Part shown: one piece after another, positions 14,666 through 22,429 of the stretch
How the letters are laid out: each line of letters opens with the position of its first letter
How positions within the stretch are numbered: position 1 is the stretch's first letter
NCBI GenBank assembly: GCA_019635585.1
Contig: JAHBZE010000002.1
Coordinates: 744,001-808,000, forward strand
Reading direction: 5' to 3'
Length of the DNA stretch: 64,000 nt
Source of the DNA: Xanthobacteraceae bacterium
GTDB taxonomy: Bacteria > Pseudomonadota > Alphaproteobacteria > Rhizobiales > Xanthobacteraceae
Notes under the pieces: generated by a model
Database searches by the model: none
What the model saw: only the letters and a program-made list of their open reading frames with translations
What the model was told of the DNA's origin: nothing
Made by a program: the position numbers and the translations under genes

Positions 14666-15223
14666 ATGACCGATCTCATCCGTTACGATCTGCTCGCTCA
14701 GGATGCGCTGCGCGGTGTCGTCCGCAAGGTGCTCACCGACGTCGCGCGCGACGGCCTGCCGGGCGAACATCATTTCTTCATCGCGTTCGACACGCGCGCG
14801 CCGGGCCTGCGCATTTCCGACCGGCTGCGCGCGCAGTTTCCGGAAGAGATGACGATCGTGCTCCAGCATCAGTTCTGGGATCTGAAGGTCGGCGAGCACG
14901 CCTTCGAGGTCGGCGTGTCGTTCAACGGCTCGCCCGAGCGGCTGCTGATCCCATTCGCGGCGGTCAAAGGCTTCTTTGACCCTTCGGTGCAGTTCGGCCT
15001 GCAATTCGAGGTGCAGTCGAACGAAAACTCCGAAGGCGTGAGCGGCGAACTGAAGGTCGCGAACAACGACAAGAGCGGCGAGAAGCCGCTTCCCGTGACG
15101 CCGCCGAAGGGCGCGGGCTCCGAACCCGAAGTCGCAAAGCCCGTGCGCGAAAGCCCGGCTGCCGAGCAGACCGATGGCGCGGGCGCGCAGATCGTCAGCC
15201 TCGACAAGTTCCGCAAGAAGTGA
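14666..15223 (+). CDS. sspB: SspB, ClpXP adaptor for ssrA-tagged proteins
   Basis: This 185-residue alphaproteobacterial SspB has its substrate-binding domain at about residues 1-125 (IRYDLLAQDALRGVVRKVL, GEHHFFIAFDTRAPG, FWDLKVGEHAFEVGVSFNG, LLIPFAAVKGFFDPSVQFGLQF). A proline- and charge-rich linker of about 50 residues follows, and the C-terminus is IVSLDKFRKK. That last segment is the ClpX-binding module (hydrophobic residues plus basic KFRKK) which tethers the adaptor to the ClpX N-domain. SspB grips the ssrA tag and passes the protein to ClpXP. It lies just downstream of ssrA and its stop overlaps the folA start (GTGA). Confidence 0.95.
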   Translation: MTDLIRYDLLAQDALRGVVRKVLTDVARDGLPGEHHFFIAFDTRAPGLRISDRLRAQFPEEMTIVLQHQFWDLKVGEHAFEVGVSFNGSPERLLIPFAAVKGFFDPSVQFGLQFEVQSNENSEGVSGELKVANNDKSGEKPLPVTPPKGAGSEPEVAKPVRESPAAEQTDGAGAQIVSLDKFRKK

Positions 15224-15735
15224 ATTCGCTTCCGCTCGTTCTGGTGGTCGCCATCGCGGAAAACGGCGTCATCGGCCGCCACGGCTCGTTGCCCTGGCGC
15301 ATTCCGGGCGATCTCAAGCATTTCAAGTCCGTTACGATGGGCAAACCGATGGTGATGGGCCGCAAGACCTATGAGTCGATCGGCAGGCCGCTGCCGGGCC
15401 GCACCAGCCTCGTACTGACGCACGACAAAAACTGGCGCGCTGATGGCGTGATCGTCGGCCATTCGCTCGAAGAAATCCTGAAGCTTGCAAACGACGCCGC
15501 GAAAAAGACCGGCGCAAACGAAATCGCGGTCATCGGCGGCAGCGGGTTGTTCGAAGAGACGCTTCCGTTTGCTGCGAAGATCGAACTGACCGAGGTGCAC
15601 GCGAAGCCCGAAGGCGATGTGTATTTTCCGAAGTATGACCGTAGCGCATTCCGCGAAACCCGCCGCGAAGGACCGATGCAAAGCGAGAAAGACGACTACG
15701 CTTTCTCGGTCGTGACGCTCGAGCGCAATTCCTAA
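15220..15735 (+). CDS. folA: Dihydrofolate reductase
   Basis: This 171-residue enzyme reduces dihydrofolate to tetrahydrofolate with NADPH in the cytosol. Characteristic motifs are VVAIAENGVIGRHGSLPWRIPGDLKHF (substrate loop), MGKPMVMGRKTYESIGRPLPGR (cofactor site), VIGGSGLFEETLPFA, and a C-terminal TEVHAKPEGDVYFPKYD. The start codon is GTG in a GTGA overlap with the sspB stop, so translation is likely coupled to sspB. No thyA is adjacent, unlike many genomes where thyA precedes folA. The stop overlaps the AsmA stop on the other strand. Confidence is high from motifs and length. Confidence 0.96.
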   Translation: MNSLPLVLVVAIAENGVIGRHGSLPWRIPGDLKHFKSVTMGKPMVMGRKTYESIGRPLPGRTSLVLTHDKNWRADGVIVGHSLEEILKLANDAAKKTGANEIAVIGGSGLFEETLPFAAKIELTEVHAKPEGDVYFPKYDRSAFRETRREGPMQSEKDDYAFSVVTLERNS

Positions 15736-18700
15736 TTCTGACTGCGCGGCTGCGATGCCGGTGCGACGTTTTGCACCGGCGGCAAAGGCGGCACCGTGTC
15801 GGTTTCGCTGTTCGCCGGATTTCGTTTCTTCTTCGGCGCCGGTTTGCGTTCTTCCGGCGGAAGATTAGCAGGCGAACGCGGCGCCCGCTCGATTGCGCGA
15901 AGCGTGATCGCAGTAATCAGCGCGCGGGCATCGACTTTGCGCTCGGGTGTCGTGAGCGGGCCCTGCCAACGGATCGCAGCACCCGGTCGCACCGACGAAT
16001 TTCCGGTGACTTCGATATTCAAAAGCGTATCGATGCTTCGCTTCGGCAAATCGAGCGCGCCGGAAAGCGTGATCTCGGTGTTGCCCGCGACCGCACGCGC
16101 GGTGCCGCTCCGGAATATTCCGTTCGCGATCACAAGCGGCGCTTCGAGTTTCGAGACTTTCAGCGTTGCGCGTTCGAGCGCGGCGATCAGCACCTCTTCG
16201 GCTTTGGTTTCGTCCGGTGCTTCCCGCGCCGCCACGCCGAATACATAGGCGACCGCGGTGGCGTCGGTACGATCGAGTTCGAGATTGAAGACCGCGATCG
16301 TCCCCTGCCCCGCCACGCTCGAAAACAGCGCGTCGCGCGTATCGCCGCTCGCGCTTACGGCGAGATTGCCGCGCACTGTACCGCGCACCGCATCGGTTCC
16401 GAAAAGCTGCGCCAAAGCGACCTCGCTGAAGTCCGCCTTCAGGTCGACGAGCCGCGGGCTCGCGTCCGCGATCCGCAGCGCGCCCGATACCTTGCCGCCG
16501 GCAAGTTCAGCCCGGACTTCGTCGAACAGAGTTTCCGAACCCGCAAGCCGAAGATTGAAAGCCGCCTTCTGTAAGGAAACCCGCTCGCTCAGATCGAGCG
16601 AAGCGATTTCCACGCTGAGCGCGCCGGAAAGATCGGAGAGCCCGCCCGCTTGATTTCGCGGGCGGAGCACCAGCGAAAGCAGCGAAGCGGCATTGGCTTT
16701 TTCCACCGACAGCGCACCGGAGAAGGGCGAAATCTCGCCAAGCGGAAACGAAATCCTGCCCTGTCCGCGCGTGCCCGCGAATTCGAGGGCAATCTTGTCG
16801 AGCACGAGATTGTTGCCATCGCGTGCGAGTGTCGCGCTGCCGCTTGCTGGAAGCGCCGTTTCAGCCGCGCGCGCGGCGATTGCGAATGCGTTCCGCAAGT
16901 CGGACGACTTCAAGACGAGCGCGAATACCGGCTCGAAACGGCCGTCCTTGCTTACGCGATACTCGCCTTTCGCCGAGATTTCCGTATCGGGCAGCTGCAA
17001 CACGGCTTCGACCGGCCGCCGGGCATCGCGCAATTCACCGAGATCGAGCGTGAGCGTCGCCACACCGGACTTGATCGACGCCCGCCAGCCGTTCTTTTCC
17101 GGCGTAGCCGTGCCTTCGATTTTGAGTGGGAAACGGGGTGCTGCGTATTTCGCCGCGATCTGCGCGAAATCCGCGCTGCCGGAAAGATATTCGAGCACGG
17201 CGGCAAGCCCGCTCGCCCTCAATGCCTCGCCCGAAAATTCCAGTTTGCTCTCCGCGCTCGAGGCGTATTTCACCACCGCCGACACGCCATCGAGATCGTC
17301 AATGGAAAGATTCTTGATCTGCAAGCCATCGGCAAGATTCGTGAGCGCGAGGCTTGCGCGCTTCAAAGGTTTATTCAGCAGGCGTGAATCGGTCGCATAG
17401 AGATTAAGCGTGAATTTCTGCTGCCGCAGCGTATCGGTTGCGGAAGTCACGACCGGAAGGATCGCGTCGAAATCCGCGCCCTGCGTTTCCAGATCGGCCT
17501 GCACCACATAGCTTTGCGGCTCGGGCGACGGCTGGATCAGGAGCCTCCCGCCGATTTTGACGCGCTCTACCACCGCCCGGATGTTGTCGATCACGACCTC
17601 GTCCGGCTTGATGCCGAGCGTAGCGTTAAGCTGCAGCGCGGACGGCATCTGGAATTTTCGGGAAAGCTCTTCCCCAAGCAGCCACCGCGCGAAGATCTGC
17701 GGCTCCTCCGCGACAAACGAGAGCGGTCCGCTGAAGCGCTCGCCGTCATGCTTGCCGGAAAGGCTGACCGTCGATCGCCCCGGCAGCCGTGCCTCAAAAC
17801 GCTCAAGCAGCACCGCGCCATCTTGCGTGCGCAAGCCGGCATGCAGATCGCGGATCAGTTGCCCGCCCGCGAGCACGCCATCGGCGGAAAGCGTGAGCCG
17901 CGCGGACAGCGGCAGCGCGGCAAGTAGCGCGCGCGCTTCCGTAAGCCGAGGCAACACGTGAGCCGCACCCGCCGCTCCCGCCTTGGGATCGCCGAGGTCG
18001 AGATCGATGCGCTTGCTGGAGAGTGTCGCCTCAAGAACGCCATTCGCGCGCGGCGTGAGCTTGGCTTCGCCCGAGAGCGTGATCGGCAATTCACCTTTGC
18101 CGAGCGCTAGCTCGAGATTGGCAAGCTTGATTTCCGCGGCGTCTCCCGCCGCGTCCGCTGTAATCCGCCACGGCAACGCGCCGCTCTGCTGCGAAAGTGT
18201 CAGTTTTCCGTCGAAGCGCGGTGCTGCGTTCGCGAGCGCGAGCGACCCCTCCGCATCGAAGACGACGCTGTCGGCGGGACGCTCCAGCGAAAGCCGGATT
18301 TTGCCTGCGTGATCCGGCCCGAAGCGGCTACCGCCCACTTTCAAAATCCAACGCGCGCCGTTCAACCGGAAACCGCCATCCAGCCGGAATGGTCCTTCGC
18401 GCGCGACCAGTTCGCCGCGCGCCGAGAAATCGTCGGCCCTGAACAGTGAATTCGTGCGCCGGTCCTCGACCGTGATCGAGCCCGCCTCGAACACGAAGCT
18501 GCTCACCGAAATATCCTGCCCGCCGGTGGCACCGGATGGCAGCGAGAGCTTTCCGTCCTTCTCCATCACGAGCCGGATCGCGGGACGCGAGATCACGAAT
18601 TCGCTCGCCTGAACTTTTCCAGAAATCAGTGCCGTCAGCGCCAGCGAGCCGCGCATCTCGCTCGCCCGCATGCCGGTGCCCTTTTCCGCGTCGCCCAGCG

Positions 18701-18908
18701 AAACATCGCGCAGCACGAAAGCGGGCGTGGGTAGCAACGTGAGATCGATATTGCCGGAGATCGTGACACGCGTGCCCGCGAGCGCACTCGCCTGCGCTTC
18801 CAACTGCGGCCGCCATTCGTTCCAGTCGATGAATAACGGCGCCGCAAACGCCGCGAGAATCGCGGCGATCAGCGCAAGCGCCAGTCCAAGCAGCGTCGTC
18901 TGCAACAA
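15732..18908 (-). CDS. AsmA family envelope protein
   Basis: This 1058-residue protein begins MLQTTLLGLALALIAAILAAFAAPLFIDWNEWRPQLEAQAS, an N-terminal membrane anchor followed by the AsmA start (IDWN..RPQLE). A long beta-rich body repeats motifs such as LTLLPTPAFVLRDVSLGD and ASLALTNLADGLQIKNLSIDDL. AsmA-like proteins span the periplasm as beta-taco bridges and are thought to move phospholipids or assist outer-membrane assembly; which of these applies is unknown. The tail is proline- and lysine-rich (PPEERKPAPKKKRN) with a low-complexity end. It converges with folA. Its first methionine is preceded by a GAGCTGATTG region and no strong ribosome-binding site is visible. Confidence 0.9.
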   Translation of the reverse strand: MLQTTLLGLALALIAAILAAFAAPLFIDWNEWRPQLEAQASALAGTRVTISGNIDLTLLPTPAFVLRDVSLGDAEKGTGMRASEMRGSLALTALISGKVQASEFVISRPAIRLVMEKDGKLSLPSGATGGQDISVSSFVFEAGSITVEDRRTNSLFRADDFSARGELVAREGPFRLDGGFRLNGARWILKVGGSRFGPDHAGKIRLSLERPADSVVFDAEGSLALANAAPRFDGKLTLSQQSGALPWRITADAAGDAAEIKLANLELALGKGELPITLSGEAKLTPRANGVLEATLSSKRIDLDLGDPKAGAAGAAHVLPRLTEARALLAALPLSARLTLSADGVLAGGQLIRDLHAGLRTQDGAVLLERFEARLPGRSTVSLSGKHDGERFSGPLSFVAEEPQIFARWLLGEELSRKFQMPSALQLNATLGIKPDEVVIDNIRAVVERVKIGGRLLIQPSPEPQSYVVQADLETQGADFDAILPVVTSATDTLRQQKFTLNLYATDSRLLNKPLKRASLALTNLADGLQIKNLSIDDLDGVSAVVKYASSAESKLEFSGEALRASGLAAVLEYLSGSADFAQIAAKYAAPRFPLKIEGTATPEKNGWRASIKSGVATLTLDLGELRDARRPVEAVLQLPDTEISAKGEYRVSKDGRFEPVFALVLKSSDLRNAFAIAARAAETALPASGSATLARDGNNLVLDKIALEFAGTRGQGRISFPLGEISPFSGALSVEKANAASLLSLVLRPRNQAGGLSDLSGALSVEIASLDLSERVSLQKAAFNLRLAGSETLFDEVRAELAGGKVSGALRIADASPRLVDLKADFSEVALAQLFGTDAVRGTVRGNLAVSASGDTRDALFSSVAGQGTIAVFNLELDRTDATAVAYVFGVAAREAPDETKAEEVLIAALERATLKVSKLEAPLVIANGIFRSGTARAVAGNTEITLSGALDLPKRSIDTLLNIEVTGNSSVRPGAAIRWQGPLTTPERKVDARALITAITLRAIERAPRSPANLPPEERKPAPKKKRNPANSETDTVPPLPPVQNVAPASQPRSQN

Positions 18909-19007
18909 TCAGCTCCCGCGAGGCCGGACCGGCCCGCTCCATCCGCCCTGTTCAGGCTAGCGAACCGGTTGAGCGGGAATGGGGCAAGCCTTTTCTCGCG
19001 TCACCAA

Positions 19008-20414
19008 TTAGACCGCGACGATCTTGCCCGGATTCATGATGTTGTCGGGATCGAGCGCGCGTTTCAGCGTGCGCATCATCTCGACTACGCCGGCGCCGTG
19101 CTCGGCTTCGAGGTATTTCATCTTGCCCTGTCCGACGCCGTGTTCGCCGGTGCAGGTTCCTTCCATCCGGTGCGCGCGCTCGGTGAGCCGGTCGAGGAAC
19201 ACTTTCACGCGCTTGAGCTCGTCCTGATCGTCCATGTTGATCACGAGGCTGACATGAAAATTGCCGTCACCGACGTGACCCACGATCGGCCCGAGCAGTT
19301 TCATGTCCTGCAAGTCTTTTTCGGTCTCCAGCACTGCTTCCGCGAGCTTCGAGATCGGCACGCAGATGTCGGTCGCGAGCGCCTTCGCGCCGGGACGCAG
19401 CGACATCATCGCGAAGTAAGCGTCATGCCGCGCCTGCCAGAGTTTCGTGCGCTCCTCGGCTTGCGTCGTCCATTGCAGCGGCCCGCCGCCGAATTCGGCG
19501 GCGATCTCGCCGAAGCGCTCGGTCTGCTCCTTCACGCCGGCTTCGGAGCCGTGGAATTCGAGGAACAGCGTCGGCGCCTCCGCGAGATTGAGTTTCGAAT
19601 AATTGTTCGTGGCCCGGATCGCCATGGCGTCGATGAATTCGATGCGCGCGACCGGAATACCGGACTGAATCGTCGCGATCGTCGCCTGACACGCGCCCTC
19701 CACCGACTTGAACGGACAGACCGCCGCCGAAATCGATTCCGGAATGGCGGAGAGCTTCAGCGTCAGCTCCGTGATGATGCCGAGCGTGCCTTCCGAGCCG
19801 ACGAAGAGCCGCGTCAGGTCGTAGCCGGCGGAAGATTTCTTCGCGCGTGACGCGGTGCGGATCACTTCGCCGTTCGGCAACACGGCTTTGAGCGACAGCA
19901 CATTGTCCTTCATGGTGCCGTAGCGCACTGCGTTAGTGCCCGACGCCCGCGTCGCCGCCATGCCGCCGAGAGACGCGTCCGCGCCCGGATCGATCGGGAA
20001 GAACAGGCCTTGGTCGCGCAGATATTCATTGAGCTTCTTGCGGGTCACGCCGGGCTCGATCACGCAGTCGAGGTCCTCGGCGTGAACCGCCAGCACCTGG
20101 TTCATCTGCGAAACGTCAATGCAGATGCCGCCCATCGGTGCGTTCACATGCCCCTCGAGCGACGTGCCGGTGCCGAAAGCGATTACCGGCACCTTGAACT
20201 GCGCCGCGATCTTGACCGCGTCCTGCACGTCCTCGGTGGAGTCGGCATAGACCACGGCGTCGGCGGCCTCGTTCGGCAGCCAGGTGGTAGTGTTGGCGTG
20301 CTGACGGCGGACCTCCATCGAGGTCACGACCTTGTTGCCGAGTTTGGCGTGCAGCGCAGCGATGGCGTTTTCGACCGCTCCCGCTTCGGTCCGCTTCAGG
20401 GCGGCGTTGTTCAT
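19008..20414 (-). CDS. FAD-linked D-2-hydroxyacid (D-lactate/glycolate) dehydrogenase
   Basis: This 468-residue FAD enzyme of the GlcD/Dld/vanillyl-oxidase group has an N-terminal FAD-binding PCMH domain (VVYADSTEDVQDAVKIAAQFKVPVIAFGTGTSLEGH, GGICIDVSQMNQVL, PIDPGADASLGGMAATRASG, and RSSAGYDLTRLFVGSEGTLGIIT-type segments). A C-terminal FAD-oxidase domain follows (ICVPISKLAEAV, GPIVGHVGDGNFHVSLVI, GTCTGEHGVGQGK). The HGVGxGK and HVGDGNFH segments bind metal and substrate. The family oxidises D-lactate or glycolate and donates electrons to cytochromes or quinones; which acid is not decided by sequence alone. GGAGGA stands before the ATG. No glycolate oxidase partner subunit is adjacent, so D-lactate dehydrogenase is the simplest reading. 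Confidence 0.88.
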   Translation of the reverse strand: MNNAALKRTEAGAVENAIAALHAKLGNKVVTSMEVRRQHANTTTWLPNEAADAVVYADSTEDVQDAVKIAAQFKVPVIAFGTGTSLEGHVNAPMGGICIDVSQMNQVLAVHAEDLDCVIEPGVTRKKLNEYLRDQGLFFPIDPGADASLGGMAATRASGTNAVRYGTMKDNVLSLKAVLPNGEVIRTASRAKKSSAGYDLTRLFVGSEGTLGIITELTLKLSAIPESISAAVCPFKSVEGACQATIATIQSGIPVARIEFIDAMAIRATNNYSKLNLAEAPTLFLEFHGSEAGVKEQTERFGEIAAEFGGGPLQWTTQAEERTKLWQARHDAYFAMMSLRPGAKALATDICVPISKLAEAVLETEKDLQDMKLLGPIVGHVGDGNFHVSLVINMDDQDELKRVKVFLDRLTERAHRMEGTCTGEHGVGQGKMKYLEAEHGAGVVEMMRTLKRALDPDNIMNPGKIVAV

Positions 20415-20580
20415 TGGCGTCCTCCGGTTACGGAAAATTCTAGCAAACTGGTTCGGGCTTCGTCAGGCATGGCTTCCCTGCGGGAAAAAGAGTCCTAGGA
20501 ATCGCCTTAAACGCGTCAAACCATTGCCGCTCCCCGACTTACAATGCATGATTGTAGTCAGAACAAAGAAAAGATTCGGG

Positions 20581-21090
20581 ATGCTGCAACGCCTCGACTT
20601 CGAGCCTGTTTTCTTCGCGCCGTTCGTTTCCTCGGCGATGACGGTCGAGCCCGGCTGGGTCGATTATAACGGCCATCTCAACATGGCCTATTACAATGTT
20701 CTGATCGACCGCTCGGTCGATGAAGCCTTCGCGCTGGTGGGTCTCGGCCCCTATTACATCAAGGAGCGCGGCCACTCCTTCTTCACCGCCGAATGTCATG
20801 TCCGCTACCTGAAGGAATTACAGGCCGGCGAGGTGGTCCGAACCACGATCCGGCTCGTGGACTACGACGAAAAGCGCATCCATTTCTTCGCCGAGCTTTA
20901 TCACGCGCAGGAAGGCTGGATGTCGGCGACCTCCGAGCAGCTCGCGCTGCATGTGGACATGAAATCCAAGAAAGTCGCGCCCTTCCCGGATGACGTGCTG
21001 GACCGTCTGGCCGCGATGAAGGCGGCACATGCCGCGCTTCCCGCCCCGGAAGGCATCGGCCGCAAGATCGGCATGGCTCGCCGCAGCTGA
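20581..21090 (+). CDS. Acyl-CoA thioesterase, 4HBT/hotdog fold
   Basis: This 169-residue protein has the hotdog thioesterase signature MTVEPGWVDYNGHLNMAYYNVLIDRSVDEAF, with the catalytic D-x-NGH motif near residue 28, followed by HSFFTAECHVRYLKELQAGEV, FFAELYHAQEGWMSATSEQLALHVD. It most resembles the thioesterase-like family related to betainyl-CoA and 4-hydroxybenzoyl-CoA thioesterases, which hydrolyse acyl-CoA esters in the cytoplasm. The exact acyl chain is unknown. The ATG at 20581 was preferred because it gives the family length; in-frame starts at 20550 and further upstream exist and have no better ribosome-binding site. Confidence 0.82.
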   Translation: MLQRLDFEPVFFAPFVSSAMTVEPGWVDYNGHLNMAYYNVLIDRSVDEAFALVGLGPYYIKERGHSFFTAECHVRYLKELQAGEVVRTTIRLVDYDEKRIHFFAELYHAQEGWMSATSEQLALHVDMKSKKVAPFPDDVLDRLAAMKAAHAALPAPEGIGRKIGMARRS

Positions 21091-21207
21091 GCTGCCTGCC
21101 CCGGCGGCAGTCACGCCGCATCGTTAATCAATCCTTACCGCGATCATGCAGACCTGAGGGATCGGTCATGCAACCTTACCTATTCTAGCTGCGTCGCAAA
21201 AAGACTA

Positions 21208-21222
21208 TATTGCAATGCAATA
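21208..21222. promoter_or_regulatory. Palindrome overlapping a TATATT box
   Basis: TATTGCAATGCAATA is a perfect inverted repeat (TATTGCA/TGCAATA around one base). A TATATT at 21206-21211 overlaps its left arm and may be the -10 box of the gene starting at 21284, so a bound protein would block transcription. The regulator is unknown. Confidence 0.45.
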
Positions 21223-21283
21223 AGTGATTTGCAGACCGGCCGGGCGGTGCCCCGGCAACGTCCGCGGAAGAAGGAGAATTCCC

Positions 21284-21487
21284 ATGACCGCAGTAACCTA
21301 CTCCCCCAAGTACGCTCCCGCTGCCGCCGCTGCGGCAAAGCCCGGTAAGAGCTTCTGGGCTCGCGTTTGGGACCGAATCGTCGAGGCGCGCATGCGTCAG
21401 GTCGAGCGCGAAATCCGCATGCACCTGGGCTACCTGCCGCAAGAGCTTCACCAGAATTTGCGTGACCTGCCGTTCCAGCGGGACTGA
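21284..21487 (+). CDS. Small basic protein of unknown function
   Basis: This 67-residue soluble protein starts MTAVTYSPKYAPAAAAAAK, with AAGGAG seven bases upstream. After an Ala-rich segment comes an amphipathic, arginine-rich helix: WARVWDRIVEARMRQVEREIRMHLGYLPQEL, ending in DLPFQRD. No membrane segment or signal is visible. The helical, charged second half resembles short DNA- or membrane-surface-binding proteins, including a loose likeness to DUF1127, but it lacks the DUF1127 hallmark. I cannot name it. It has its own promoter region with a palindrome and a strong terminator, so it is probably a single-gene transcript. Confidence 0.72.
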   Translation: MTAVTYSPKYAPAAAAAAKPGKSFWARVWDRIVEARMRQVEREIRMHLGYLPQELHQNLRDLPFQRD

Positions 21488-21508
21488 GCAGCGCGAGAAC
21501 CAAATCGA

Positions 21509-21546
21509 AACGCCCCGGCTTCCTCCACCGGGGCGTTTTGCTTTTC
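21509..21546. terminator. Strong terminator, probably bidirectional
   Basis: A perfect 10-bp stem (AACGCCCCGG/CCGGGGCGTT, nine-base loop) is followed by TTTTGCTTTT on the plus strand. It lies between the small basic protein and prmA, which converge here. Confidence 0.85.
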
Positions 21547-21551
21547 AGAGC

Positions 21552-22427
21552 CTATAACTTTCTAAGCGTCAGGGTCGTCCAGTTCTCGATGGTCTCGGAA
21601 CGCACGAGTTGCATGCCCTGCGCGCGATAGCGCGCGAGCGCGGCGAGCGCCTGACTCGGCAGTAAGCCGGACAGGATCACTGTCGCCTCGGGTGCCGCGA
21701 GCGAAGCAATCGGCTGCGCAAGCTGCCGCAGCACGGGAAGAAGAATATTCGCGAAGATCAGATCGTAAGGCGCGTATTGCGCGATCATGGGCGCGCTAAG
21801 GCTGCCGGTATGCAGCACGCCGACATAAGGCCGCGCGCGGTTCACCCGCACGTTTTCCTTCGCGACGACCACCGAAGCGCGGTCGATCTCGGTCCCGATC
21901 ACCGGCGCATGAAAGGCCCGCGCCGCGGCAATACCGAGCACCGCCGTGCCGGTGCCGACATCGAGGATGCGCTTTGGCTTCTCGGTACGCGCCATCCGTT
22001 CGAGCGCACGCAGGCAACCGAGCGTGGTGCCGTGATGACCGGTGCCGAAAGCGAGTGCGGCTTCGATCTCGATACTTGTTTCGTTCGGCCGGATTCGTTC
22101 GCGGTCATGGGAGCCGTGAATCGCGAAGCGCCCCGCGCGGACAATCTTCAGGCCCTCCAGGCTCGCCGCGATCCAGTCTTTAGCAGCCAGCGTTTCGTAT
22201 TCGATCTTTGCGTCTTTCAGAATTTCCGCGACCGCGGCGGCAATCAGCGCTTTCTCCGGCAATTGCGGAAAATGCGCTTCGGCGAACCACGAACCATTCG
22301 GCGCCTCGAACGCACCGACCGCGCCCTCGCCCTCGAAGAAGCGCTCCAGCAGATGATCGGCGACGCGCTTGGCGTCGCGCTCGCTCGCGCCAATGCGCAC
22401 GACATGGCTTTCGGGAAATTCCGCCAA
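21552..22427 (-). CDS. prmA: Ribosomal protein L11 methyltransferase
   Basis: PrmA trimethylates ribosomal protein L11 using SAM. The motifs are FGTGHHGTTLGCLRALE, the SAM-binding ILDVGTGTAVLGIAAARAF, APVIGTEIDRASVVVAKENV and DLIFANILLPVL, with an N-terminal substrate-recognition domain of about 110 residues. I chose the TTG at 22427, two bases after the uvrD stop, because no ATG occurs before the conserved core and the family N-terminus starts nearby (LAEFPESHVVRIG). This gives 291 residues and translational coupling to uvrD. The frame is open far upstream but only overlaps uvrD. Confidence 0.9.
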   Translation of the reverse strand: MAEFPESHVVRIGASERDAKRVADHLLERFFEGEGAVGAFEAPNGSWFAEAHFPQLPEKALIAAAVAEILKDAKIEYETLAAKDWIAASLEGLKIVRAGRFAIHGSHDRERIRPNETSIEIEAALAFGTGHHGTTLGCLRALERMARTEKPKRILDVGTGTAVLGIAAARAFHAPVIGTEIDRASVVVAKENVRVNRARPYVGVLHTGSLSAPMIAQYAPYDLIFANILLPVLRQLAQPIASLAAPEATVILSGLLPSQALAALARYRAQGMQLVRSETIENWTTLTLRKL

Positions 22428-22429
22428 GC

